From: Mucilaginibacter sp. 44-25
GTDB lineage: Bacteria > Bacteroidota > Bacteroidia > Sphingobacteriales > Sphingobacteriaceae
Direction: 5' to 3'
Assembly: GCA_001898335.1 (NCBI GenBank)
Contig: MKTS01000005.1
Span: forward strand, 62,001-126,000
Length of the DNA stretch: 64,000 nucleotides
Below, one piece after another: positions 34,668 to 43,371 of the stretch; position 1 is the stretch's first letter; the number at the start of each line of letters is the position of its first letter. The position numbers were made by a program, and so were the translations under genes. The notes under the pieces are model-generated. The model was not told the origin of the DNA and did not search any database. It worked only from the letters and a program-made list of their open reading frames with translations.

Positions 34668-37067
34668 GTGATAAAATACATCCTTTCTACACTTCTCTTA
34701 CTGGTAACTTTAACTGTTTCAGCGCAGAAAAGATCTGTTGTGAAGTTAATATCTTCAAAAAACAGCCGCCTTATTACCATTAATGGTAAGGATGTAATTA
34801 AGGTGTATGATGGTGTTTTTACACAGGATTACTCCACCATGCGGTCTGACAGCGGATACTTTTACGCCGACCAGAACGCTTTTGATGCCTTTGGCAATGT
34901 ACACATCACCCAGGGCGATACGCTCAATATTTATTCTGACAAACTCAATTATAACGGGAATACCAAGATTGCCATATTGACTGATAATGTAAAACTGATT
35001 GACCGCGACGCTACTCTGACTACTAATTACCTTACCTACAATACCGCTACACGTGTAGGTACCTATACAGGAGGCGGCAAGCTGGTGAATAAGGATAACA
35101 CACTTACCAGTAAGAACGGATACTACTTTGCCTACTCCCGCGACTCATACTTCAGGTACAACGTAAATTTGCTTACAGCCGACGCGTTGATAAAGACCGA
35201 TACCCTGCGATACAATACCGGCAGCCGCATAGCTTATTTTTACGGCCCTACCAATATTTATGATACCAAGGGTAAAAAAGATACACTTTATACCGAAAAT
35301 GGACTGTACAATACTATTACCGAACAGGCCTTTTTCGGTAAAAAGAACCTGTACAAGCAAGGAACTAAAACACTTACAGGTGACAGCTTATTTTACGACA
35401 GGCTGAAAGGCTACGGCCGAGCGGTAAAACGAGTAACATTTAAGGATCGTGAACAAAACATAACCCTCAAGGGCCAGTTGGCTACCTATTACCGGGCTAC
35501 CGAGCGTACCGTTGTAACGCAGGATCCCTACGTAATTTTGGTTACCGAAGAAAAAGACACCACCAAAACCGATAGTGTTAAGGCCAAAGTAACTATAAAG
35601 AACAACTCGAAAACTGTTAAAAAAGCCGATCCGTTAGCGGTGAAAACACCACCTGGCACTATGCCGGTAAAAAGTCTTTCTACTCCACCCGCAGACACTA
35701 CCAAAACAGGCAACATTAATCCTTCGCCGCAAAAAGTGAAGCGCGACTCGATTTATATATCAGCCGATTCACTTGAAACGCAGATGGTTACGTTTAAAGA
35801 TTATAAACAAATGCAGCTGAAACCGGTACGGGATACCAGTGCTAAAGTAAAAGGCGCAAAGGTGGCCGGGCGTAAGGCTATTTTAGAATTTAACCCTCCA
35901 TGGCAGGTTACAGATACTGCAAGGGTGCGCTATGCCGGTTACTTCGCGGAAATGCTGAGGCAGAAGGCTGAAAAAGCGAGCAAATTAGCATCCGGCACAA
36001 AAAAACCTTCTGCCAGTACTGCCCGCCCCGGAGCAGGGGGTAATCCAAAGGGAGATGGCGCGGCAGCAGTTGACGATACTGACGACCTGAACAAAGACCC
36101 GATATTTTATACACCTCCGCTCAATCTTAAAGATACGGCACGCATCAGGATTGTGAAAGCCTACCATGGCGCTAAACTGTTTAAATCGGACCTGCAGGCC
36201 AAGGCCGATTCCATGTTTTACAGTTATGCTGATTCTACCCTGCGTTGTTATGTAAACCCTATGATATGGGCGCAGGGTTCGCAGTTATCGGGCGATACGA
36301 TCACCATTCAGATGAAGAATAAGAAGTTGGATAACCTCACTATGTATCCTTCATCATTCATCGTGAACATTGAGAATAACGACTCCACCCATTTTAACCA
36401 GATAGCGGGCAAACGCATGAAGGGCTATTTTGTAAAGGATAAGCTTGACCGGATGTTTGTTGTGGGCAATGCCGAAAGCATTTACTTTAGCCGCGACAGC
36501 CTAAAAAATGTAGATGGCATGCAGCGCTCTATCAGCAGCCGTATGAAAGTGCATTTTAAGGAGAATAAGGCTTCTACCATTGTTTTCCTGACCAAGCCCG
36601 AGCACCGTTACGGCCCGCTTGCAAAATTTACCGAAGAAGATAAGATACTCAAGGGCTTTATATGGAAGCCGAAGGACAGGCCTGCCTCAAAGGAAGCTAT
36701 CCTGCCATCATATAACCGAAAAATAGCGGCCCGTGAGGCTAAATCAGCTCCGGCGAAACCGGCAGGTACCAAACCCGGCGCGCCGGGAGCAGCGGGAGGG
36801 CGTACGTTAGATTCGCTCCGCAACAAACCGCCATTGAACAATCCTGCGGGGCAACCTAAAAAGGGTTCAACAGCACAGCCAAAAACGACGGGTAGTAATA
36901 TCAACAACAACCGGGATAGCGTAGCGGTAAAAGTGCCTGCCGCTGTGAATACCGATAGCACAGATAATACACCTGCACCTATCAAGAACCGTCAGCAGCA
37001 GGGAACACCTGCACCATTGATGCCTAAAAACGTAAAACGCGATACCGTAGTAACCAAACAGCTTTAA
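34668..37067 (+). CDS. OstA/LptA-like outer membrane LPS-transport protein
   Basis: The 799-residue exported protein (signal KYILSTLLLLVTLTVSAQ) starts at GTG. Residues about 30-290 carry repeated LptA/OstA jellyroll strands: MRSDSGYFYADQNAFDAFGNVHITQGDTLNIYSDKL, ILTDNVKLIDRDATL and GKLVNKDNTLTSKNGYYF. The same pattern returns at about 480-660 (SDLQAKADSMFYSYADSTLRCYVNPMIWAQGSQLSGDTI). The middle and C-terminus are Pro/Lys/Thr-rich linkers. I infer a role with LptC (25119) in LPS delivery. It lacks an LptD barrel. Confidence 0.8.
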   Translation: MIKYILSTLLLLVTLTVSAQKRSVVKLISSKNSRLITINGKDVIKVYDGVFTQDYSTMRSDSGYFYADQNAFDAFGNVHITQGDTLNIYSDKLNYNGNTKIAILTDNVKLIDRDATLTTNYLTYNTATRVGTYTGGGKLVNKDNTLTSKNGYYFAYSRDSYFRYNVNLLTADALIKTDTLRYNTGSRIAYFYGPTNIYDTKGKKDTLYTENGLYNTITEQAFFGKKNLYKQGTKTLTGDSLFYDRLKGYGRAVKRVTFKDREQNITLKGQLATYYRATERTVVTQDPYVILVTEEKDTTKTDSVKAKVTIKNNSKTVKKADPLAVKTPPGTMPVKSLSTPPADTTKTGNINPSPQKVKRDSIYISADSLETQMVTFKDYKQMQLKPVRDTSAKVKGAKVAGRKAILEFNPPWQVTDTARVRYAGYFAEMLRQKAEKASKLASGTKKPSASTARPGAGGNPKGDGAAAVDDTDDLNKDPIFYTPPLNLKDTARIRIVKAYHGAKLFKSDLQAKADSMFYSYADSTLRCYVNPMIWAQGSQLSGDTITIQMKNKKLDNLTMYPSSFIVNIENNDSTHFNQIAGKRMKGYFVKDKLDRMFVVGNAESIYFSRDSLKNVDGMQRSISSRMKVHFKENKASTIVFLTKPEHRYGPLAKFTEEDKILKGFIWKPKDRPASKEAILPSYNRKIAAREAKSAPAKPAGTKPGAPGAAGGRTLDSLRNKPPLNNPAGQPKKGSTAQPKTTGSNINNNRDSVAVKVPAAVNTDSTDNTPAPIKNRQQQGTPAPLMPKNVKRDTVVTKQL

Positions 37068-37071
37068 CCGG

Positions 37072-37653
37072 CTAAGCCTGGCTGTTAAGAAAAGCTACCA
37101 GTTGTTCAACAGCCTTTCCGCGGTGACTGATGGCGTTTTTTTCAGTCATGCTCATTTCGGCGAAAGTAACATCATATCCGTCAGGCTGAAAGATCGGGTC
37201 GTATCCAAAACCTCCCGTGCCGCTGCGCTCCTGCCTGATGGTTCCTTCAACCACTCCTTCAAAAAAGTGTTCGGTACCGTTCCATATCAGTGATATCACG
37301 GTACGGAAACGTGCCCTGCGATCTGTTTCGCCATACATACGTTGCAATACCTTAGTCATGTTGGCATCATGATCGCCATGTGTGCCGGCATATCGCGCCG
37401 AGTAAACGCCGGGTTCGTTATTCAACGCCACTATCTCCAGTCCGCTATCGTCACCAAAGCAGTTCAGGTTATATTTCTCATAGATATACCTGCTTTTAAG
37501 CGACGCGTTGGCGTTAAAGGTATCGCCAGTTTCGGCTATTTCATCGTTACAGCCAATATCGTCCAGGCTGAGTAGCTTTATACTATTACTCACCTTAGCG
37601 GCTACTTCTTCCAGTTTATGCCGGTTATTAGTGGCAAATACTAACTCATGCAT
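37072..37653 (-). CDS. rdgB: XTP/dITP (non-canonical purine NTP) pyrophosphatase
   Basis: The 193-residue Ham1/RdgB enzyme hydrolyses ITP, dITP and XTP to monophosphates and keeps deaminated purines out of nucleic acids. It starts ELVFATNNRHKLEEVAAKV. It has the GDDSGLEI motif near 67 (catalytic Asp), PGVYSARYAG (about 81-90) and GFGYDPIFQP (about 148-157), then the SHRGKAVEQL C-terminus. The gene begins one base after the stop of the 203-aa protein upstream, so the two are co-translated. Confidence 0.96.
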   Translation of the reverse strand: MHELVFATNNRHKLEEVAAKVSNSIKLLSLDDIGCNDEIAETGDTFNANASLKSRYIYEKYNLNCFGDDSGLEIVALNNEPGVYSARYAGTHGDHDANMTKVLQRMYGETDRRARFRTVISLIWNGTEHFFEGVVEGTIRQERSGTGGFGYDPIFQPDGYDVTFAEMSMTEKNAISHRGKAVEQLVAFLNSQA

Positions 37654-37654
37654 A

Positions 37655-38266
37655 TTAAAGTGTTTTCATTTGTTCCCAAAAGGCCTTTTTATTCTCGTTG
37701 CTGCTCATCATATCGGCAAAGCTGAAACTATACAATACATGTATCTTTTTCCCCTGTACGGCTTTATTGATTGGCAAATTTCCTATGCCTGTAGGCAAAG
37801 CATTATTACCCATAACTACCAGTCGCGTTGGGTTAAAGTAAGCGGTTAGCGCGCTTAATTGTACAGGCCCAGTGGCGTTTACATTCAGCAATGCCACATC
37901 TTCCTTGCTAAACCCTTTACGGCTAAGTATGCTTTCCAGCGCAACGCGGTGTTCGTCGGGTATATGTTCAACCCCGCTGTAGTTCACCAGTATGAGGAAT
38001 TGCTTTTTATTTTCGCCCCAATAATTAAAAGTCGGTTTTGGCGTTTCCTGTACAGGTTGGGGAATATCAACTGGAGCAGCGCTTTCAGTTTCCTGGTTTG
38101 GCGTGGTTTCAGGTTGGATAGGTTCTGATACTGCGTCAATACCATCGCTTACCTGATTATCAGTAGGTACAATAGGGCTTGAAGCGGCTGAAAGCTGATC
38201 TTCGGGCAGCAGGTAAAGTTCCTCCTGCATAATAAATTGATAAGCCTGCGGATGTTCAACTTTCAT
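37655..38266 (-). CDS. Hypothetical protein; possible divergent DNA polymerase III psi subunit
   Basis: The 203-residue protein has a short N-terminal segment (about 1-25), a disordered Pro/Glu/Ser-rich linker (about 26-78) and a folded domain (80-203). The domain contains FLILVNYSGVEHI, VALESILSRKGFSKEDVALL, PTRLVVMGNN and, at the end, SFSFADMMSSNENKKAFWEQMKTL. From memory this order and the terminal SPxLxxLxxNxxxKxxLWxxI pattern match E. coli HolD, in which a short N-terminal segment binds the clamp loader. No direct proof. It is the first gene of a pair with rdgB, one base apart. Confidence 0.45.
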   Translation of the reverse strand: MKVEHPQAYQFIMQEELYLLPEDQLSAASSPIVPTDNQVSDGIDAVSEPIQPETTPNQETESAAPVDIPQPVQETPKPTFNYWGENKKQFLILVNYSGVEHIPDEHRVALESILSRKGFSKEDVALLNVNATGPVQLSALTAYFNPTRLVVMGNNALPTGIGNLPINKAVQGKKIHVLYSFSFADMMSSNENKKAFWEQMKTL

Positions 38267-38421
38267 ACATTTAACAAATTTTAACCAAAAATACCTATTC
38301 CGACTGAAGCTTTATCAGCATATTCGCACAACGGCTTAATTATACGTCATATTTGATAAATTTTATCGAAATTTGCTTACTTAACGGATTGAATATCCGC
38401 CGTATTACTTTTAAACATTCC

Positions 38422-39813
38422 ATGAGAAAATTAGGACTTTCCCTTTTAAATATCCTATTGGTTTTATCTGTTGCACAGGCACAAACCAAGCGTACGCTTG
38501 ATAAAATAGCAGCCGTTGTTGGTGGCAACATTGTGCTGCAATCTGATATCGAACTGCAATATGCACAGTACATTGTTAGCGGGCAACAGCCTAACCCGGC
38601 AATTAAATGCGTGATACTGCAAAACCAGCTTACGCAAAAATTACTGGCACAACAGGCCGTGATAGACAGCGTGCAGGTAAAAGATGAGGAAGTTGACGCG
38701 GAAGTTGACCGCCGTATGCGCTCCTTTATGCAACGCGCCGGCGGGCAGGAAAAACTGGAGCAGTTCCTGGGCCGATCTGTTATTCAATACAAAGATGAAA
38801 TGCGCCCGGACATAAAGGAATCGCTGATCGCACAGCGTATGCGCGCCAAGATCACCGAAAAGGTAAACACCACCCCGCTTGACGTAAAAAACTACTTTGA
38901 TAAGATCCCTAAAGACAGTATACCTACTTACAACAAAGAGGTAGAAGTGGGCGAAATTGTTTTTCAGCCAAAGCTTACCCGCGAAGAAAAAGAATCGGCT
39001 AAACAAAAGATCACCGAACTACGCGAAAGGGTAAAAAAGGGTGAGGATTTCGCTACGCTGGCCGGCCTGTACTCACAGGATGGTTCAGCAGCGGAAGGTG
39101 GCGACCTGGGTTTCTTTGATCGCCAGCAAATGGCCAAAGAGTTTACCGCTAACGCTTTCCGCTTAAAAGCAGGCGAAATATCACCTGTATTTGAAACGGA
39201 ATTTGGCTTTCACTTTTTGCAGGTAATTGAACGCCGCGGCGAAACCGTACACGCACGCCATATCATTATTATTCCTGCCATTACCGATGCCAGCCTTGAG
39301 CGCACACACAAGTTGGCTGACAGTGTTTATAAAGCGATGCTGGCTGTAAAGACCTTTGACTTTTCAAGCGCTGCTGCTTACTACTCTGACGACAAGGAAA
39401 CCAAATATAATGGCGGTATGATGCTGAACGCTGATAATGTGCAAACCCGTACTACATATATTCCTACAGACAAACTTGACCCGCAGGTAGCACTGGTTGT
39501 AGATACTATGAAAGTGGGCTCAATCTCTAAACCCCAACTATTTACTGACCCGCAAACCGGCAAAAAAAGCTACAAGATATTATACCTCAAATCAGCAACT
39601 AACGCGCATAAAGCCAACCTCGAACAGGATTTTGCCAAGCTAAAAGACGCGGCAACCAACGAGAAACTTAACCGCACAATTGCGCAATGGTTTGATAAAC
39701 GCCGAAGCGAAACCTATATCAGGATCGATCCTGAGTTTCAGAGTTGCGATATACTTAAAAGCTGGATAACAGCATCTAAGAAAGATAACGCCCAGGCCAA
39801 AACCACAGAATAA
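38422..39813 (+). CDS. surA: SurA-like periplasmic peptidyl-prolyl isomerase
   Basis: The 463-residue exported chaperone has signal RKLGLSLLNILLVLSVAQAQ. A SurA N-domain follows (KIAAVVGGNIVLQSDIELQYAQ...LIAQRMRAKITEKVNTTPLDVKNYFDKIPKD), then two parvulin domains. The first, at about 174-275, has VEVGEIVFQPKLT, ATLAGLYSQDGSAAEGGDLGFFDR and EFGFHFLQVIERRG; the second starts VHARHIIIIP. It delivers outer membrane proteins to the BAM complex. The ATG at 38422 begins the signal peptide; an in-frame ATG 69 bp upstream would disrupt it. The MoxR gene follows after 9 bp. Confidence 0.88.
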   Translation: MRKLGLSLLNILLVLSVAQAQTKRTLDKIAAVVGGNIVLQSDIELQYAQYIVSGQQPNPAIKCVILQNQLTQKLLAQQAVIDSVQVKDEEVDAEVDRRMRSFMQRAGGQEKLEQFLGRSVIQYKDEMRPDIKESLIAQRMRAKITEKVNTTPLDVKNYFDKIPKDSIPTYNKEVEVGEIVFQPKLTREEKESAKQKITELRERVKKGEDFATLAGLYSQDGSAAEGGDLGFFDRQQMAKEFTANAFRLKAGEISPVFETEFGFHFLQVIERRGETVHARHIIIIPAITDASLERTHKLADSVYKAMLAVKTFDFSSAAAYYSDDKETKYNGGMMLNADNVQTRTTYIPTDKLDPQVALVVDTMKVGSISKPQLFTDPQTGKKSYKILYLKSATNAHKANLEQDFAKLKDAATNEKLNRTIAQWFDKRRSETYIRIDPEFQSCDILKSWITASKKDNAQAKTTE

Positions 39814-39822
39814 GCATCATTT

Positions 39823-40785
39823 ATGCAGTACCGCTCCGAAGTAGAGGCAGCAGATGCTTTAAAAAATGCCTATGATGATATCCGTGCCGAAATAGGTAAG
39901 GTAATTGTAGGGCAGGAAGAAGTTATCAAATTTGTGCTCATCTCTATCTTTAGTAATGGCCATTGCCTCTTGATAGGCGTTCCGGGACTGGCTAAAACGC
40001 TTCTGGTACAGACCGTTGCACAGGTGCTCGACCTTGATTTTAAGCGGATACAGTTTACGCCCGACCTGATGCCGTCTGACATTATCGGCGCGGAAATACT
40101 GGGCGAAGACCGGAACTTTAAATTTATAAAAGGCCCGGTATTCTCTAATATTATCCTGGCCGATGAGATTAATCGTACACCGCCAAAAACACAGGCAGCG
40201 CTACTGGAAGCCATGCAGGAAAAAGCTGTTACCGCGGCGGGTGTTACCCATCAATTAGCCGCGCCTTTCTTTGTACTGGCTACGCAAAACCCCATTGAAC
40301 AGGAAGGCACCTATCCCCTGCCCGAAGCGCAGTTAGACCGCTTTATGTTTAACGTGGAGCTGGGTTACCCATCATTTAAAGAAGAGCTGGCCGTGGTTAG
40401 AAACACTACAGGCAGCACTAAACCAACCGTGGCAAAAAAGTTGGATGCCGCGCAGATCATCTATTTTCAGCAACTGGTACGCAATATCCCGGTGAACGAT
40501 CATGTGCTGGAGTATGCCGTTAAGCTGGTAGCAAAAACCCGCCCTAACGGCGAATTTGCCACACCCGAAATTAAACGTCTGCTAAGCTGGGGCGCCGGGC
40601 CACGTGCCTCACAATTCCTGGTGCTGGGAGCCAAATGCCATGCGGTACTCAATGGCAAATACTCGCCTGATATTGAAGATGTGCATGCTGTTGCCAAGCC
40701 TATACTTAGCCACCGTATAGTACGTAGCTACCACGCGGAAGCCGACGGACTAAGCGCCGGTGACATTGTAGAAAAACTGTTTTAA
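39823..40785 (+). CDS. MoxR-family AAA+ ATPase
   Basis: The 320-residue ATPase has Walker A GVPGLAKT (52-59), Walker B ILADEINR (about 111-118), sensor 1 VLATQNPIEQEGTYPLPEAQLDRFMF (about 150-175) and the C-terminal lid. The family acts as a chaperone in assembly or maturation of protein complexes, usually with VWA or DUF58 partners. No such partner follows; a 20-bp terminator lies 31 bp downstream. Coupling to surA (9-bp gap) is typical of envelope quality control but its client is unknown. Confidence 0.92.
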   Translation: MQYRSEVEAADALKNAYDDIRAEIGKVIVGQEEVIKFVLISIFSNGHCLLIGVPGLAKTLLVQTVAQVLDLDFKRIQFTPDLMPSDIIGAEILGEDRNFKFIKGPVFSNIILADEINRTPPKTQAALLEAMQEKAVTAAGVTHQLAAPFFVLATQNPIEQEGTYPLPEAQLDRFMFNVELGYPSFKEELAVVRNTTGSTKPTVAKKLDAAQIIYFQQLVRNIPVNDHVLEYAVKLVAKTRPNGEFATPEIKRLLSWGAGPRASQFLVLGAKCHAVLNGKYSPDIEDVHAVAKPILSHRIVRSYHAEADGLSAGDIVEKLF

Positions 40786-40816
40786 ACAACCCTATATCTT
40801 GCGTTAAGGTAGCCAT

Positions 40817-40860
40817 AAAAAAGGGAAGGCGTGTTAAAATTAACACGCCTTCCCTTTTTT
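40817..40860. terminator. Perfect 20-bp bidirectional terminator
   Basis: A flawless 20-bp stem (40817-40836 with 40841-40860) around an AAAT loop begins with six A and ends with six T on each strand. It serves both the moxR gene and the convergent NTF2-like gene. Confidence 0.95.
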
Positions 40861-40875
40861 GTCTTTTATCCGTTT

Positions 40876-41742
40876 TTAGTTTTCTACCGTCGAGAATATC
40901 TCTACCAATAAGTTCCAGCGGTGGTTGGCATCAATTTCCCAAACGCGTACATAGTTATAATTATTAACCACATTACCCTTTTTAATACGGGCGGTACCGT
41001 ATGAGTATGCCAGATCGTTGCTGCTTGAGCGGCCTGCGCTAACAGTTTGCGCGGTGATAGTGATGGCCTCATTGGCTAAAAATTTCAATATTTTATCAGT
41101 ACCGGTTATAGGTTCAAAACCAGGGAAGTAGTAACGGGCCTCTGGGCTTAAAAACTCTTTGTAACCGGCAAGTGATGAAAGCTCAAGCGAGTGGTTAAGC
41201 GTTTTATCGGTAGCCATAATAATATCCTTACCCGCAAATGGGTCTTTGCTTGGCGCTTTTTGCTTTGTCAGGTCCGGCTCTTTAAAATCAATGGTTGCTT
41301 CCTGCTCCGGCTCGGGGTGCTGCTCACCTACATTGAAAAGCAATCTTAACCTGCCGGAAGCCAAGTCTTTACGCCATATGGATACGTAATCGCCATATAT
41401 TTTATCGTCATCCGTTTTACCGTTCTGGTAAACATAGGGCCCCGCGGTAACACCCAGGTCGCCATTGGCAGATATACGGGCAAACTTAGGTTCGCCGTTG
41501 AGCTTACCTGGCTGCTTATCAATACTGCTGTAAAAGTCGGTTATCTTGATCGCGTTGGGCCTGAAAACCATCCCCTCGGCATCAGCAACAGATAAAAAAC
41601 CATCTTTAATACCCTTACGCGAAACCTGTTTGTTAAAATCCTGATCTGCCGATACTACCTGGTTTACATTAACACTGTTTTGTGCAATGGCCGATAAAAC
41701 GGACCCGGAAAATAGTAGTGCAGTAAATATTGCTTTTTTCAT
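40876..41742 (-). CDS. Exported protein with two NTF2/SnoaL-like domains (DUF4440-like)
   Basis: The 288-residue protein has a signal (KKAIFTALLFSGSVLSAIAQ) and two successive NTF2-like segments. The first (about 30-145) has QDFNKQVSRKGIKDGFLSVADAEGMVFRPN and LGVTAGPYVYQNGKTDDDKIYGDYVSIWRK. The second (about 170-288) has GKDIIMATDKTLNHSLE, YYFPGFEPITGTDKILKF and NNYNYVRVWEIDANHRWNLLVEI. The tandem arrangement suggests an internal duplication or ligand pocket dimer. Function unknown. Confidence 0.65.
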   Translation of the reverse strand: MKKAIFTALLFSGSVLSAIAQNSVNVNQVVSADQDFNKQVSRKGIKDGFLSVADAEGMVFRPNAIKITDFYSSIDKQPGKLNGEPKFARISANGDLGVTAGPYVYQNGKTDDDKIYGDYVSIWRKDLASGRLRLLFNVGEQHPEPEQEATIDFKEPDLTKQKAPSKDPFAGKDIIMATDKTLNHSLELSSLAGYKEFLSPEARYYFPGFEPITGTDKILKFLANEAITITAQTVSAGRSSSNDLAYSYGTARIKKGNVVNNYNYVRVWEIDANHRWNLLVEIFSTVEN

Positions 41743-41835
41743 GCTGTAGATAGTATAGATTTGGTAAAGGCAAATTAATGATTATTTAAACTGATACATA
41801 AATGCACCCTTACGCAATTTGTTTTTATTATTTTT

Positions 41836-43326
41836 TTAAACTCTCACCCAGTCTGTTGTCCCCTGCTTTTTATCGTTAAGCTGGAATCCAATGCTTTTTA
41901 ACCCCTCGCGTATCTTGTCAGATGTTGCGTAATCTTTGCCTGCTTTCGCCTCATTACGCAGTTTGATGATCAATTGCATCAGTTCGTCCGTATCACCGCT
42001 GTCGCTATCTTCCACCTTAAGGCCCAGCACATCAAAAAAGAAATCTGTGTACGTCTTTTTCATCCGCTCAAATGTTTGCGCCGTTATCTCTCCGGAGTTA
42101 CGGATGCTTGCCGCATATGAGTTGATCCACTTAGACAGGTTATTCAATGCCTCTAACGTTTTAGGTGAATTAAAATTGTCATTCATGCTATAATAGCAAT
42201 CATCACAAAAAGTGTTAATACCCTTATCAGTTTCTTCATCAACAGCCGTCAATGCATTTTGCTGCAGTGAAGCCAGTTTACGGGCGGTTTCCGACAGTTT
42301 TTTGTAGAATATTTCCGCAGCATCAATGGCATCGTTAGAGAAATCAACCGTGCTGCGATAACTCGCCTGCAAAAAGAAAAAGCGTATCACCATTGGGCTA
42401 TAACCTTTTTTAAGCAGGGCATGTTCGCCGGTAAAAAGCTCGTGCGGCAAAAAGCTATTGCCTAATGATTTTGACATTTTTTGCCCGTTGGTGGTCAGCA
42501 TATTGGTATGTATCCAATAATTAGCCGGCGTTTTACCGCAGCAAGCAATATTTTGAGCAATTTCGTTGGTGTGGTGCGTAGGCATGAGGTCCATACCTCC
42601 ACCGTGGATGTCAAACTGGTGCCCCAGGTATTTATTGCTCATGGCCGAGCACTCCAGGTGCCAGCCGGGGAAGCCCATACCCCAGGGAGAAGGCCATTGC
42701 ATCAGGTGCTCAGGCTTAGCTTTTATCCATAAGGCAAAATCAAGCTTGCCGCGCTTTTCATCCTGCCCGCCTAATGTGCGGGTATTGTTCAGCATATCTT
42801 CCAGCTTACGGCCGTTAAGCGCGCCGTAATCGTTGTTTTGGCTGTATTTTTCTACGTCGAAATAAACAGAGCCATCCACTTCATAAGCGTAACCCGCCGC
42901 GAGGATAGACTTTACCAGTTCTATCTGTTCAATAATATGGCCTGTAGCCGTTGGTTCAATACTTGGCGGCAGCGCGTTAAATATATCCATCACCTTATGG
43001 AAATCAATGGTATATCGCTGAACGATCTCCATTGGTTCCAACTGCTCTATCTTGGCTTTTTTAGATACTTTATCTTCGCCTACATCGCCATCGCTCTCCA
43101 GGTGGCCGGCATCAGTTATATTGCGTACATACCGCACTTTATAACCCAAGTGCAGCAGGTAACGGTAAATAAGGTCAAAGGCTATAAATGTGCGGCAGTT
43201 GCCCAAATGCACATCGCTGTATACAGTAGGGCCGCATACGTACATGCCTACGTGGCCCGGGTTAAGTGGCTTAAATTCCTCTTTGTTACGTGTTAAAGAG
43301 TTGTAAACAAATAATTTTTGTTCCAT
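41836..43326 (-). CDS. cysS: Cysteinyl-tRNA synthetase
   Basis: The 496-residue class I synthetase charges tRNA-Cys. Zinc ligands are visible at CGPTVYSD (C31), GFPGWHLECSAMSNKYLG (C, H) and in the HTNEIAQ region. The HIGH-like HLGN is at 40-43 and KMSKS near 283. The anticodon-binding C-terminal helices are complete. A TAAGTTTG box on the minus strand (43332-43339) ends five bases before the ATG. It is followed by an intergenic gap and then the NTF2-like gene on the same strand. Confidence 0.98.
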   Translation of the reverse strand: MEQKLFVYNSLTRNKEEFKPLNPGHVGMYVCGPTVYSDVHLGNCRTFIAFDLIYRYLLHLGYKVRYVRNITDAGHLESDGDVGEDKVSKKAKIEQLEPMEIVQRYTIDFHKVMDIFNALPPSIEPTATGHIIEQIELVKSILAAGYAYEVDGSVYFDVEKYSQNNDYGALNGRKLEDMLNNTRTLGGQDEKRGKLDFALWIKAKPEHLMQWPSPWGMGFPGWHLECSAMSNKYLGHQFDIHGGGMDLMPTHHTNEIAQNIACCGKTPANYWIHTNMLTTNGQKMSKSLGNSFLPHELFTGEHALLKKGYSPMVIRFFFLQASYRSTVDFSNDAIDAAEIFYKKLSETARKLASLQQNALTAVDEETDKGINTFCDDCYYSMNDNFNSPKTLEALNNLSKWINSYAASIRNSGEITAQTFERMKKTYTDFFFDVLGLKVEDSDSGDTDELMQLIIKLRNEAKAGKDYATSDKIREGLKSIGFQLNDKKQGTTDWVRV

Positions 43327-43331
43327 GAAGG

Positions 43332-43339
43332 CAAACTTA
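43332..43339 (-). promoter_or_regulatory. TAnnTTTG -7 box of cysS
   Basis: TAAGTTTG on the minus strand is five bases (CCTTC) before the ATG. No matching -33 TTTG was found. Confidence 0.5.
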
Positions 43340-43371
43340 CAATTTTAAGCGGTGAGTTTATTTGGCCGCCA

